A stretch of DNA of 64,000 bases from Saturnia japonica (taxonomy: Eukaryota; Arthropoda; Insecta; Lepidoptera; Saturniidae): the NCBI GenBank assembly GCA_033032175.1, contig CM065322.1, positions 992,001 to 1,056,000 on the forward strand. Direction: 5' to 3'. Below the pieces are notes generated by a model. The model was not told where the DNA came from. It worked only from the letters and a program-made list of their open reading frames with translations, and made no database searches. Made by a program: the position numbers and the translations under genes. The stretch's first letter is position 1, and the number at the start of each line of letters is the position of its first letter. Shown piece after piece: positions 38,501 to 53,500 of this stretch.

Positions 38501-41500
38501 ATCCTCTGTAGTCACCCTCAGACGGACTGGCCTAAGTAATGAGAAATCTCCAAAGAAATTCTCCCTAACTCTGTGGCAAGATTGGGGTTGTTTGATTCTA
38601 AATTGTGTGATATATGTGGCATATTGTTTGGTTATTGTGCACCAGTGAAGTGGATTAGAAACACCTAATAATATGAACATGAATTTTGAGATGCCACAGA
38701 AACTCCTTGGAAAGTAATAAGTTATGCTTGGCACTTGCGGTTTCAAGTCACCCATATTGTTTTTGTTAAGCCTCCAAGTTGGTGGATATTAAATACCATA
38801 CAGAATACCTATTAATACTTAGGAAAACTCAATAAATCAGGCGTATTTTAAGGTTTAATATTTTTCGAATACAGGACCACACGTTTTAGTTTACTTACAC
38901 TATCAATTTACTGACAGAAAAGCGCAGAAGTTAATATGTGAATTTTGTAAAATACACGTCTGATATACAATTGTATTCAAAATCCGCCAAAACTCCAAAC
39001 ATTAAATATAAAATCCTTTATAAGCGGTCTTCCTATGGTGAAGTTGCTAATGACCATTAATTCATGATTTAAATAAAAATAAAATTACAAACAGACAAAA
39101 ATCTTAAAACTCATGATATTTCACAAATATTTATAATAAAAACTACCTTTCACAGGAGATGTAAAAAAGAAACAAAAAATAAATTAACGTAAAAATATAA
39201 TGTATTTCTGTAAAAATAATAATAAAATAATATGATTGAAATGAACAGATGTAGTATAAGACGTCCAGTAAGGAAGTGGTGATGGTCGGCACTCACGTCA
39301 ATAGGCAAGGTTTTCTTGGCGTTGAGGTGTTCCACCACGAGCTGCAGCGGCCCGCTCGGATACAGCTCGTTGAAGTCGACGAACGCCTGCGCTATACTCT
39401 TGAAGAACACCAGCCTCTGCTTCTCTGTTATCGATATAATACACAGAGTTATTTCAATATTATTAACAGACTTCAAAAAAAGAGGAGGTTTAATTTAAAT
39501 GTGTTTTTTTATGGATGTTCATACTTCTTTGTTTACGAACCGATATAGATGATTCTTTTTTTATTGGAAAGGGGATATCTTAAGGGTGGTCCCATATTAA
39601 TTACATTCACATTGAACCTTCGATACCGAAGATACGTCAGGGAACTCCTTACATTCGTTGGTTTTATTTTTGTTAAAAATTGCCTTGTTATTTTCCTGTT
39701 TGCAGTCACGTACGTGCATACATTTAAGGTCTTATAAATGGACCCTAATAAGGTATGAAAAGTAATTAAAATATTTTTTATAAAGGCAATGTTATTTTTC
39801 TGTGCTTACATTTCGTTTAGTTTTATAGAGATGTTTATCTTTATACATAGTTATGTCGTTCATTATATTCACATAATGAATACTAAGATTTATTTATTAA
39901 TGGGGATTTACATACACTATAACATGTTTAAATATTTAGATATACTAGCGATCGCCCGAAGGTCGAAATTTTACCGCAGACTTCTTGATCATAGACTATT
40001 TTCTGTTTGACATCACTTGTCACTATTCATTGAGTGACAATGTCAATGGGGTGGGGGGGGGGGTCTAAGTTCAATGGCACTGTTCGGGTTACGATTCGGA
40101 GTATTAATTAATTAAATTTAATATATTAGTAACAGATATTATAGATAAATCTTAGCTTTCTGCACTCCTTCATATAAACTTTAACCATGCCAAATCAGAG
40201 AGTCTTCCGTGCACACAATACGCTTAAAAAGGCACCGAAAGCTTTTGCTTCACGTATTAATATATAGATAAAATTCCTTATCCTACATAACTAGGCAGTG
40301 AATTGAAATTGGGCGGAATTGATTGAAATGGAGCATTCCCAAATTCTACAAAAAATAAAATTATTCTAAAGTATTAACTATCTAAAACGAATATACACGT
40401 CTATATTACTGTACTGATACTATTTACTGATAATCATATAGTGTCACAGCATACATACTAGCAGAATCGGAAGTCGGCCAACATAACTACATCTAAAGAA
40501 CATTCAAATGAAACGGCTTCTGCTTCTTTCCTACCTAACACATTATATCGACAAGCTTTGAACATCTATTTTCTCACACACATACACATTTTTAACACTT
40601 AAATGAATCTATGTCCCAGAGTTCACATTTTTTATTTACGTTTGAGATAATTACTCATGTGTCAAAATCTAAACATATTAAATTATTTCCCTCTTTGTTT
40701 AATCTTTAACAGTAAAAAAACTCAAAACCAAGATTATTTATGCCGAGCATCATCACTATAAAGAGTTGAAGAAAGAGCATGAGTACAAACCCGGAGTACG
40801 CTGCAGGAATATCTGCAGGAAGACATTGTTGGGCGCGAGCTGATGCAGCACGCAGCGCAGGAACTGGTGCCCGACGAAGACCGCGCTGCCCGGCAGACGA
40901 GTGTTGGTCTCCGCCTGCCACGAGTACTTGCCCATCTGTACCACTCTGCAATATGAGACCGTCTCTTTAACTCCTCACGTGGAACCACACGCTAAGCAGA
41001 TACAAATTATTGCCGTTTATTCCGTTCTCCTATACAACTATACTTATATATACAATTAACAAAATTGAATTGTCTGTTTGTATTGTGAAAATAACAGCTT
41101 TCTACAAAATGCATTTAAAAGTATATACGGAACATGAAAACACAATTTTTTTAAAAGTTTTGTATATCTGTTTGTTCTGGGTAATCTCCAAAACGGCTGG
41201 ATCGATTTTAACAGGACTTTCACTGGCAGATAGCTGATGTTATAAGGAGTAAGGGCTACTTTTATTTTAGAAAAAGAATTAGGGTTCCGCGCAAATAAAA
41301 AAAATCTGGTCACGGTTGAATCAATTGGGGCGCTTAAATGGATTAGGCTGAGTAAACCATAATAAATATATGAAATTAATGTACTACATAATTGTAGATA
41401 TTTAAAAGAGCTACAAAAGTCAACAATAGCACATGTCTATCTTTTATGGAGCATCCGCAGAAAGCATTTTTGTCTTTAAAATAACTGGGAGCGGCGGTAG

Positions 41501-44500
41501 CAATGTCGGCGCGTATTCTGAAGAAGAGTTTATTTTTTGTTAGTTTGTTTATTTAAACACGCTAATCTCTGGAACTACCAATCGGATTCGAAGAAATATT
41601 ATATTTGCTGAAAGATAATTTCTTTATGAACAAATTTGGATGATTCTTTTTTTGTTGGACAGAGTCTGCAGTTTACGAGGAGTTATAGTTTACATTATCA
41701 ACTTGAGGGTGATAGCTAGCTAGCTAAGTAACTAGTACAAAATGTTACACCATAAGTAACTTGTACGTGATCTGCGTATACTTTAGTAAAGTATCAGACC
41801 TGGTCACATTGTGGAGTAGGTGCGGCAGCATCCCGGCTGCGGCGGCGGGCTCGCGGTGCACGAATGTCGCCAGCACTATGATGCAAAGCCCCAACTCCTC
41901 GTCACTGTACTGCTCCACGGCCGTGCCGCATTCCGCGCCTACATCAAACCCTTTACATACAGACCCCCGCCACTGAACAACTTAACGTATATCTAAAAAT
42001 CATTGACTTGATTACTGCAACAAATTAGATCTTAGTGGAAATGTTCTCCCTGTTTCGCACTATAATTTCCTACGTTATAAGGAAATCTATTCAGGTAAAT
42101 AAAGTCCAATTATATGTACTAGTGATCGCCCTATGGTCGAAATTCGACCAACGACTTTTTGATCCTAGACTATTTTCTGTTTGACATTTGCAGTACGAAC
42201 CTAAACAAAGAGTATTATCTACATCACTTGCTGTCACTTTTCGTTGAGTGACAATGTCAATATTTGGGGGGGAGGGGTCTAAGTTCAATGGAACTGGTCA
42301 GTTTAGGATTCGCAGTATTAATTAATTTAATTTAATATATTAGTAAAAGATATTATAGATGAATTTTAGCTTTCTGCACTCCTTCTCCATATAAACTTTA
42401 ACCATGCCAAATCTCACAGTCTTCCGTGCACGCAATACCCCAGAAAGCTTTTGCTTTACGTACATACAGATAAAACACAGAGCCAATCTAGCAGTTTCAT
42501 GAATATATCCGTAAACTGTGTATTTTAAATAATAATAATCCGGAAAAACATCTTCTAGGACAACAAAATATCTTAATTTTTTTGTTGACCAGTGTTATAG
42601 TCTAAGTTATTGCAGAGTAGTCGGTGACTCGAAATCATAAGATTTTACTCATACAAAATGTCAAACACGCATATGATATAGTCGTGTATATACAATGTAC
42701 GCGCTAGTCTGGCAATACGAGCATGTCGAGGTCATCGGTGACGTGAACCCTTAAGTATATCCCTTACCAAAAATCGCTCAACGCGGCTAAATAAGTTTTC
42801 ACTTCAAAAAATCCCGATTAAAAATAAACTATAAAATTCACTATTCTCGAAATCGTCCAGAATTTACTCGAAACATTGAGTATGTACCTACTAGGTACGA
42901 AAAGACATCGCAGTTTACATACACATTTGAAGGTTATCACTTCAATTACATAATGTCTAAAAATAGCACACTTCCCATTGTTTAAACAAAAGCGGCAAAG
43001 TTCAAGCCATTCTAGTAATTTCGATAGCCGTTATATTTGAAAATATAAGCAAGCCGTGTTCCGAGTTCTGTTTTGCACAACCAAGTGGTAACAACGAGCG
43101 ACAAAAGCAAGAAATGGGCAAAAGCCCCATAGAGAGAGATTCAGTAAATACGACCACAGTGTAGTGGACATCTGAATAGTGAGTTTTGTTCTAATTTTAT
43201 TTCACCGAGTACGAATAAAGTATTCACGTAAAATCATATACATAATTATGTACACGTAATATTATATGGCATTTTCCCTACCCACGGGTATAACAGTATG
43301 CTAATCACAGAACACTGTTCTTTCAGCAATATTGCTGCGAAGCACAACGAATACTATAGTTATCCCATGAGCCGGAAAAGACAATACATTCGTATTCTCT
43401 CTTCTTAAAAAATCTTTAACGATTATAAAGGGCACAGCAAAAGAGCGCTATCCGATAAGTTTTTAGTCAACTCGATTTCCTCGTATTCTCACTACTTATC
43501 TATACTAATATCTATAACATTATTATTATGTTTTAACATGTATGACACGAAGTTTAGTCATATTGATTTATTCCAGTCAAATAGGATTTTTTTCTTAAAA
43601 GAATTAAAATCGAAAAACACATTGAAATAGTCATCATGACTGTGAAACAGGAACACAGAAAGGACTCAGTTTACTCTCTATTGCTTATAACATACATACA
43701 TATACAATTCACATATGCGTTCACTCAGGAGCATATGATCCCACCACACCTATACACTCTCACGCACACGCACACGCACACTACACGCAGACTCACACTC
43801 CCACTCACATTGAGATATAGAAACACATAATACCTCATAATGATATTTTTTATGTATATAAATATTTAACCGCTGCATAACAAACAAAATTTAATAATAA
43901 TTGTTTCGTAATTGGCACCACATGATTGCAAAACATAACATATGTATATTTTGTGTTAAATGTGCTGTGAAGCAATATGTACCAAATAAAAAAAATATAA
44001 CACAACATAGCAAAAGAGTCTTTTTGTTTGTTCATTTAAACATGCTAATATCTGGATTCGAAAAATTATTTTTCTATATGATAGCCTAATTCACGAGGAA
44101 TAGTTCTCTACGCCTTATCTTTGTCGTACCGTGAAATTATGAAACGTACTCCCGGCCAATGTCTTCCCTCCTTCTTACGACTTCGGGTTCTTTAAGCGTA
44201 ACGTGAAGAGATGTTATGCAGGCTGGTATGACGGCAGCGACTGTCGATGAATTTATATCTCTCGTTGATCGCCGTTTTTTGGATTGTGCTGTGTCCACCA
44301 TCAGAGACACTACCGTCAAAAAATCTTCCAGGATGTATAATATGTACATGCTTGTTGTATATGATAACCTCGCGTATCTTACATCTGTATCGCATGGTGT
44401 CCTCGACGGGAGCGGCGAGAGCGTTGGGGTGGCGATGCGGAGCGTGCGCGTGCGCAGCGCGTCTGCCACTGCGGCCCTTCCCCTCCCACCACAACCCGGC

Positions 44501-47500
44501 ACTCTCACACGCACCCTCTGTAAGATGTGACGTCACGATGTTTACAACGATATGGGACCGAGAATGATGCTACTGATTCATCATCTATGACAATGTTATT
44601 GCCGGGTGGTCTTAGAACATGACGACTGTGTCCAACTAGGCCGCGACCATTATTACCATTCCATATATTACCAATATCAAATAGGCGTTAAAATTTTAAA
44701 TAATGATATTGACAGTCCTGATCTTTTGTTCTTGTTTTGATCTTTTCTTTTGAGTCTGAACAAAGCTCTATTTTAATGCTCCGGGCAAACTAACTCGTCT
44801 TTATTCTTTACTACATGTTCCTTTTTTGTCATCTAACTGAAGGATAAATTCTTATATAGTGCGGGCAAGCAAAATTTACAATGAATTGTGTAGGCAGTAT
44901 AAACTGGAACATTTCCACTCAAGTTAGAAGTCGGCTAGAAGGTGCTTAAGTCTTGATTATTTTAATAAGTAAGTGTTGTTTAAGTGTTTGTTATTATTAT
45001 TATCAGCAGTAATGACAGTTATTCTAGTTTAGTTGTTCACATTTGTTATACCTTCTACAAGTTTTTATAAAATTTGATAACTTGCTATTGGCTAACGGAT
45101 TCCTTTACTATTTTTAATTTGATAATTTAGCTGAAAGTCATCTTTATAAGTGCTGATGACACTATTTAGGTTTATCGCGTTTCGGGATTGGTCAGTGTGC
45201 ATCCCCAGCTGCCGTGAGGCTTGCAATCCGGCATGACAATATCATCAAGAACAGTGTCGTCGCATTACCCTGTGGCGACTTATCACAATAAAAAAAAACT
45301 GTCATATCTCGTAAGTTCATACAATTATTTTAACGCAACAATACAAGCAATAAGAATCTGTCTAAAGTAAATAGTTGATGGACTATAATAAAGTAAAGAA
45401 CTATTAGTCTTTATTTATAATTGCATAAATTTAATTTTAGATACAGCTTTTAACTGAATTCAGCTATAACTTTTTTTGTTTGGAACCGATTTGGATAATT
45501 CTTTTGTTGAATAGGGCGGTCAAGGGTGGTCGCATTTTAATTTCACTGGGATTGGACATTCAACTTCGAAGGTACACAATGGAACCCCTCAAAATTATTG
45601 AAACTGGGTTTCTTTTTTTGTAAAAAATTGTCTCGTTATTTAGAGACTTCGCGATTGGCAATACCCAAATACGTCCGGCAAACCCTGAGGAGTCAGTCTC
45701 GAGTCCAACATCAATGACTGGCGAATCTTTACTCCTCGGCGCGGCGTGCTGCAATACACGTGAAAGAAGACGAGGCCTCCTGAAACTACAGAAAGCTGTA
45801 GTCTGGTGAATCACTTTGCTCGTTCCTTCTACAGTATCATTGTGTATATTACGTCCTAATCTACATAGAAAGGTGACCCGTATTCCTTATCAGGCTGGAT
45901 TGAAAGAGAATCGGAACAACGCTTACAATTTTGAATAGCTTACAGTCAGCCTTTTGTTTATAACTATAGATTAAAAGAATAAATAGAAAAATATTGTATT
46001 CACGTGACATTGGCAGAATTGTGGATGAAAACACAGGTGACATTTAAAAAAAATGGTCAAGGTTAAATAAGTTATGTATTGTAACTGGCCTGCAGACTGT
46101 GGTTGGTGATGCGGGTGATGCTGGTGGTGATGATGATGATGAACGTGGGGTTGAGTGTGGTGCTGCGGCGCGGTTGGCGGCGCGGGGGGTGCCTGAGTAG
46201 CGGGAGGGGAGCCAAGCTGCGCGGACTGACGCCATAGCTTACATCTATAAATAAACATTGGTATGAGCAATCACAATAAATATTTTCAAGTAATATTAAC
46301 TTGTTTGTAAAGTATTTTATGTTCATCTGGTTAGCTACTACCCTTAGACTGGAAAAATTTTCGCCAAGCTCCTCGGGGTGCGTTCTGACAGATGCATTCG
46401 AGAGCTAATCGTATTTTTAGGCGTTATATCATCTTTGAACATCATTCACTAATTGTGACACCCGCCATAACGGCTCGTGTAGTGAGCGAGCGAGTTCTTC
46501 TTCTTCTTCTAGATTTGGCGCCGCAAATAGCACTAGCCAGTGTCAATATGTTTGTCTTCGTAGTATTTTTACATAATCAAAGTGAGTTCAACAAGGTGTA
46601 GATGAACTATCTAGTGAGTTTTAGTGGTATCTCAAAATGCATGTTTTCAGTTTATGTTTATAATCCACTTCACTTATGCAAAAGAATCAAACTATATAAC
46701 GCAAAATGCTACCAATATTACACAATATAGCGCACAATATATTACATAATTATATATAATATTAATATATATTATATTATTATTACAATTATATACCCAA
46801 ATTAATGAATTAAAAAAGACAATACATGTCAGCTCAAGATCCCGCTAAAAACTCCAGCGTGCGTGTTAAATGCAGAGTTAAGGAATTCGATAGTGCTGTG
46901 ACCTAATTAGAATTTAAGCTGTCGATAATGAGTATGTCGCTAAATATCACTGTTGTTTTAAATTTAACATTTGCATCTTGGTTAACATAATGAAAAAACA
47001 GAGTAATCAAACTAAAAAGATCTGATATTTAATCATCATCAGGTTAATTGTTTGCCATTTCCAGTACTTGGCGATGAATTAAAAAATTTTTTTTTGTGTA
47101 ATCTGTTATACCCGTTGTGCCCCTGATGTTATAGTTACCTGCTACCCTCCGACGGCATTTTCTTAGAGAACTCCTGCGGCCGGCCGGTGGACGTGGGCGT
47201 GGGATTCGGCTCCTGTTCAGATCTGCTCGAATCTGTCTTATCAGTTGAGTCATCTAATAACAAAAAAAGTATTGTTTTTTTTTGTTTAAAGATTTTTGAC
47301 CTATAATTTATCTCGCTTACTCTTTATCAGAATATATTTAACAAGTGTAGTATCTATCATTGAAGACGTACAAGCCATTTTTTACTCGAAATTGTGGGAG
47401 TAACACAGGCTATATAATATTTATGTAAGATTTCTGGGATTAAAATAAAAAGCAAACTAGAAAAAAAATATTTGTTAACTTATTTTGTTGCGGTCGGATT

Positions 47501-50500
47501 TTTGTTTCTTTTTTTAATAATTTAGCTTGTTTATAGTTTTCCGTCAGAATACCTGGTCTAGGAGAAATCACATAAGTTTATAATATAAAACATCGTACTG
47601 TTACCTGGGGGCAGGCTGAGAGCCTCGCGGACTCTGTCGACTAGGGCATTGAAAACTGGATACTGCTCCTTGTTCGGTTTCGGTCCGATAGGTAGCAATC
47701 TAAATACAAAAACGTCAAAGATTACTTTTTATTGTCACTTTTTCGTTTCATAGATGTTCAAAACACGGTGTTACGGTGGTAAAGAAGTTTTCACTTCAAA
47801 AATTTCACCATTTTTAAGCGGCGTTCGGCGTCCGGAATGCTTCGAAATGAGAACAGACTCGGCGCATAACCTACAGACGCGAAAGAGACCACGGTAGTAA
47901 ATTCCCATTGTAATCACTCGTCGGTCGCGTACAGCGTCACGCCAGACGCGGCCTACAGCGTTTGTTTCAAATCGCCGACTTACATACACTGACAACATGT
48001 GTTTCTTCATATGTAATTCAAATCAAAATCATAAGAATCATTATAATATTTACTAGATGTCCTCTGCAATATTTCGCACATTATACCACGTAGCCAACCT
48101 AACAGCAGATAGTTAAAAATATTGTTAATAGATGGCGGCTCCTGAATGTTCGTCGCATATATTTTCATTACGAATAGCATCAACAGATAAAAACTATTTG
48201 TCCATTTTTCGTCAATAGCGGGGAACATAATCTTTAAATTCGTATTTGAATAATTAATTTTCATGTCGTATTAAAGGAGATATGGCGTCACCTGGAAAAC
48301 ATATTTGAGAAATTATATACAGAGATTAAGTAAATAAGTATACCTCTCTGGAGGTGGAATGTGGAAGGGCTGGTGGGAGTGTTGTGTGAACACGGGCGGA
48401 GGGGCGTTCCACGCGACCTCCATCTTCGAGAGGGGAGACTCGGGAGACGCGTACGCATACCCCGCACCTTTAACTGGGAACACATCATAAAAAATACATA
48501 CATACTAACGTACAAGCTATTCGTGTCGTTAGGTTTTTTCCTCCTAAACTTACTAGGACTTTTGATGTGATGATGCGGCGGAGAGCGTGGATGGTGAGGC
48601 CATTGTGAAAACTGACCCTCCCCGTTGGACGAGGGAGCCGTGTCCGGAGATGTGCTACTGCCCACTAGAAGCGTTAAATCAAATTAAATATCACATTCCA
48701 GTAGCAAGTCCATAGTTATAATGAATTATGTTTACTGAAATGACCTTTCCTTATTAAATATGTATCTAACCCGAACATTATAATAAACGAAAATAATTAT
48801 TATATTGTTATATCGATGGGTAGTAAAAGCGTCGTTATTCGCACTCAGTGAAATAAAATTGAAACTAACTCACTATACTGTGGTCGTACTTACAATATCT
48901 CTCTATTTGGTTTCTTCCTATTATCGCTTGTTGTTTACACTCATTTGTCTAAAACAGAACTGTCCTGGCTCGATACACGGCTCGCTTATGTACCAAAATA
49001 AAAGGATCGAAATCACTACACAGGTCTTAAACTTAACGACATTGCTGAAAATGGGAGTGTTCTATTTTTAGACCGTTGTTTGTTGGATTACGCTATTGGA
49101 GCGATATGCATTGTATACGTGAGTAAATGCGATGTCTTTTCGTACCTATGAATATATACTCGATGTTTCGAGTAGATTCTAGACGTTTCCAGATATTTCG
49201 AGAATAGTGAATTTAAGTAACTATATAGTATGACTATACAAAACGTAAGAATAAAGGATAAACTATAATAAATATTTAAAAATGAGTGCTTTGATAATAT
49301 AATTTATCAACAAGATTGATGCGTACGGGTGTGTAAATATTATCACTATTTAAAACGAGCAGTCCAAACTTACCGACGATTCTCTTCTGTTTCCCCATGA
49401 TTTTGATACGGGGCGAAGTTTGCTGCTGGTGCAACTGGTCAGGCCATATCTCGACCGACTGCCCGCTCATTGGAGTCGACTTACTACAACAGAACGGCAA
49501 TCAAATTAGAAAACTTCTCATTGGCTCATTCGATGATATTTTTGTTCATCCCCTGCTAAATTCCCACTTGAAGTTCGACATTTGTGAACAAACACTACGC
49601 TATTGCGAATTAATAAAATCTATTTCTTGGGTACTTTTTTTTTTGGCTCTCTGCCTATGTGTGTAATTTTACCAATGTCAAGTGTGACAAATACACGTTA
49701 CAGAATTTAGTATTATATAATGAAATAATATAGAATTTAATCGGTGGTACTTGATTTCAAAACTAGTGAAATATGTTTATGGTATGACGAAATTTTTTAT
49801 CTGGTTGTAAAAATTAGACAAACTAAAACATGTATTTATTTCGTTACTGGGTTGAGATGTGCACTTTTAAAATCATCCAGATGTTATCGTATTTTTTTTA
49901 AAGTCAGTTATATTTTTTTAAAGTTAGCACTTAAAATATCTATTGTAATGTTTCAATTGTTGTAAGATAGAGATACTCACAGGTTCGAGGAGTCGCTGCC
50001 GATGGACACTGATGAACTAGTCGACAGCTGGTGCGCAGACCGGGAACCGATCGCTGTCTATCCAGTTATATTATCAAAATATTTATACTTTATGCATGTC
50101 TTAAAAGTTCTTTTATGGTGTTCAAATTTAAATAATTATACCTATACCTATTTATTTGATTGTTAACTCTAAAGTTGTTTAATTGCCTACTTTTAAAATG
50201 GTACCGATAAAATTGATAGTACCTATATCCAAAACTAACATCATTTGAGTATTCCAATTTTTATTACGCTATTTTTAACCGATTTCTCGGAGGTTACTCA
50301 ATTCGAATGTATGTTTGTTTTTTTATGGATTTTCAGCCATAACTTGTTTGTTTATGAACCGATTTGGATGATTCTTGTTTTATTGGATAAAGGATATTAC
50401 CTCAAGAGTGTCTCATTTTAATTTAATTAGAAAATAGAAATTACACCAAGGAACTATTCAAAATTATTGAAGTTGTTTTTTTCTTATGTTAAAACTTGTC

Positions 50501-53500
50501 TTGTAAAGACTTGTACCTTTATTCTAAGACGATTCATCGAAACTTTCCGGACTCCACTGGACCCCATTCAAGGAAATGGGTAACCATAATTACAAAAATA
50601 AAATGTATTCGACTCTTTTTACTTTACTTTATCTGTAGGATAATCCGTGAGATTATTCTGAACTGCGTCATCTACGATAAGCAAAAAATTATATAGAATT
50701 TTCCATCCATATGTAATTCCAAAGATTCAATATTTTTTTCGTGTCCAGGCCACTTGTTTTATAGCGGCATTACCGGCAGATAGAGTTGATTCATTCTAAC
50801 AAATCAAACGTAAACAACACGGGGCCGACGCTAGTCCGCGACATAGATAAAAAACAATAACTTTCGAGTGATCATAGACAAAAATAAATAAAGACTCCAT
50901 CCACCAGATTACTTTAAAACAAGATCGTGTTAAAGTAAAAAAAAAGAACTCAAGGACTCCTTGCGGTGATCGCTAAGGTACTCTCGGTTGAGCTGAATTC
51001 GAGAAAGTTTCGAGGAAACGTCTTATAATATGGGTGTTAGATGTTATACAGAAACAAGGTTGGAAGCAGGTTCAATAAATTCAAACAACATACAATCTTT
51101 CCGAAGGGCGGGTGCGACGTCGTGGCGGCCGGCGTTTCCGCTTTGGGTGGGTCTTCGTAATGTGAGGGCTCGTCAAACGAACCCTAAAACCAAAATTGAC
51201 GTTCTAAGACAAATTTATTATGAGTTTCATTGTTTTTACTAAGTTCAAATGAAACAAGGTATGGATTTTTTTTTTAATCAGTACAATTTTAACACAACGG
51301 CGACTACCGAGAGATCGTAATCCATCGACGGTCACCGCTGTTATGGCGGCCTGCATTCAGTGGACAGGCAGCCTTACACCCCGAAATGATTATTAACATG
51401 GAAATAGTATTTACCGGCGCAGTACTCCCGTGTACTGTGGTGTCAGATTTGTCGCTGGTCTCCGGGATGGCGATCAGCTCGCTCTCGGATGACTCCTGCT
51501 CCAGGCTCCACTGCTGGTATCTGCGACCGTGTGCGATGTACGTACATCTCTTTTTAAAATATTGCTTACACTTACTGATCGCAAAGCACAGCACGAGGCG
51601 TAAAACTTGCAAGTGCAAGGTCCGGTAATACACACTGACACACGAGCCGTACGAACCAGTCCTCAGTTAGTACTGTGGTTCGATAATGTTTTTCAATAGA
51701 TATCAGCAGCAGTGATCACTTAATATGAGTTGGACTGCATGCAGGTTTCCTAATTTGATTTAGATCGTCCAACAAGCATACGACCCGCCTTATGGTAAGA
51801 GTCCACAGTAGCCTAAGGACAGTTATAATACCATAGGTTATTTAGCTACAATCTTTGATAGAATAGACGTATTCCACCAGTCGGACTAACCCCAGTAGAA
51901 AGAAACCTCTACAGAAATGTGTCAGTCCCTATTTACTCCAAGAGTAAATAGTTAAATTTGAGCTAATTACAGAATAAAAAAAAGTCTGACTTGTCATTGT
52001 TCCTGTCGTCCCAACGAGAGCGGACATTCCCGGGCGACTTGTGCACTTGCCGCCTGAGCTCGTCCGCCCCGCTAGGCCCCGCCCCCGGCCCCACGCCGCT
52101 CAACGCGCACCCCAACCCCGCGCTCCCCGGGCTGCCCCCCGCACCGCCACACTGCCTCGGTGGAGACTGCTCCGCCTGCAGTGACGGCTGGCTCACATCT
52201 GATTGCCACCATCACACTCGTTTTATAAAGGTTAATAACACAATTCTAAATTCAAGGTAGCTCGAAAATTGTACAGCCCTCTGCGTTAATATACAGTAAT
52301 TATAAAATACGAAATCAATTACAATAAGTCTGTCAAATTATTTCTTGATTAACATGTTGTTCTTTTCTGCATTTAATATTTTTCTTTATATATAATATTA
52401 TATTAAGTTGAAGCAAAGAGGCTTTGTTATAAAACTAGTATAATCTATTTGCATATAATTGTATGATTTCTCTTTATAAAAAATAATGTTTTTGAATGTT
52501 GTCAACTGAGAATGTCAAGTGAGAAAATATAATATTTGTTTGAGATACAAATTTATTTTCTAACATAACGTGATATAATTATTATATCTAATATTGTTAC
52601 CTATTCTAAACTGTATATTATTTGTTATAACTACAAATATCGAAATATAATATTCATACGATTCCTTGATAAAACTGTGCTACATCGGTAATACTAACAT
52701 ATTATTCTTAAAAAAATTCAATTTTCTTTTTGTTTTCATTCTGAGAAAATATATAATATGGTCATACAACTTTTGCGTCTAGTCTACAAAACGAAATCAA
52801 CAATTACTAATAACGTAGCAGTTTCATGAAATTAAAAATTTATTATTATTATTTATATTGGCTTATGTTGTTTAAGGTGTTTTTCAATACTTCTCATTTA
52901 TGTAATCTTTATGACGTATTTTCAATAAATTCATTTATAAGCTATAGCTAACTATAGCAACAGGTTGTCTACAAATTTTAGCTCCAGTGAATGTAACGGT
53001 AACTACGCCAACTGATCAGAGAGAGAGTTGATTAGAGACCAACCTCTCGGTCTAATGTGGTGCGGCATGACGATCATCGGCGGTATCCGCTTGCAGTGGT
53101 GGTACTGCGCCTCCACCGTATTGAGCACGACGCGCACCAGCGCCTGCGCCTGCGCACACAGCGTGCCGCTCCCGTAGTGATACTGCACAGTACAAACTCT
53201 AATATAACTCGCACCACGAATAATATTGTTACGCTCGTGGGTAATACCGTCTACAGCGATTGATGCAGGGTTTATGGGTGTCTGTTCACTGAAACGGAGC
53301 TGTGCAAATTTCAATTAATAGGATTGTCTCTCCAGATTTTTATGTAATTCTATTGGTCGGAATTTACACAGGTCCACTCCGCTCTGCTTCAGTGGACAGG
53401 CAGCTTAAGGACTTAAAGCTGAGACGCCAAAGCCAACCTCATTTGCGCGTGGTACGCACTGCTGAGTGACGAACGAGGAAATAGTGATATGCGGGGTGGT

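Noticed and set aside
44137..44514. 125-residue minus-strand frame rich in Arg
   Set aside because: It overlaps unc79 exon 20 in the wrong phase and continues through intron and SINE sequence. The frame that joins exon 21 and restores the conserved Cys motif is a different one.
46044..46326. Alternative Ser/Arg- and Pro-rich frames over exon 18
   Set aside because: Out of phase with exon 17; only the frame with the His-rich tract joins both neighbours.
48288..48665. 125-residue minus-strand frame starting at GTG
   Set aside because: It reads exon 14 correctly, but then runs through the intron and into exon 15 in the wrong phase. Splicing at CCTA/GTAAGT and CCCAG/TTAAAG restores the proper product.
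52000..52260. 89-residue plus-strand frame (51991-52260) rich in Pro
   Set aside because: Antisense shadow of unc79 exon 10.
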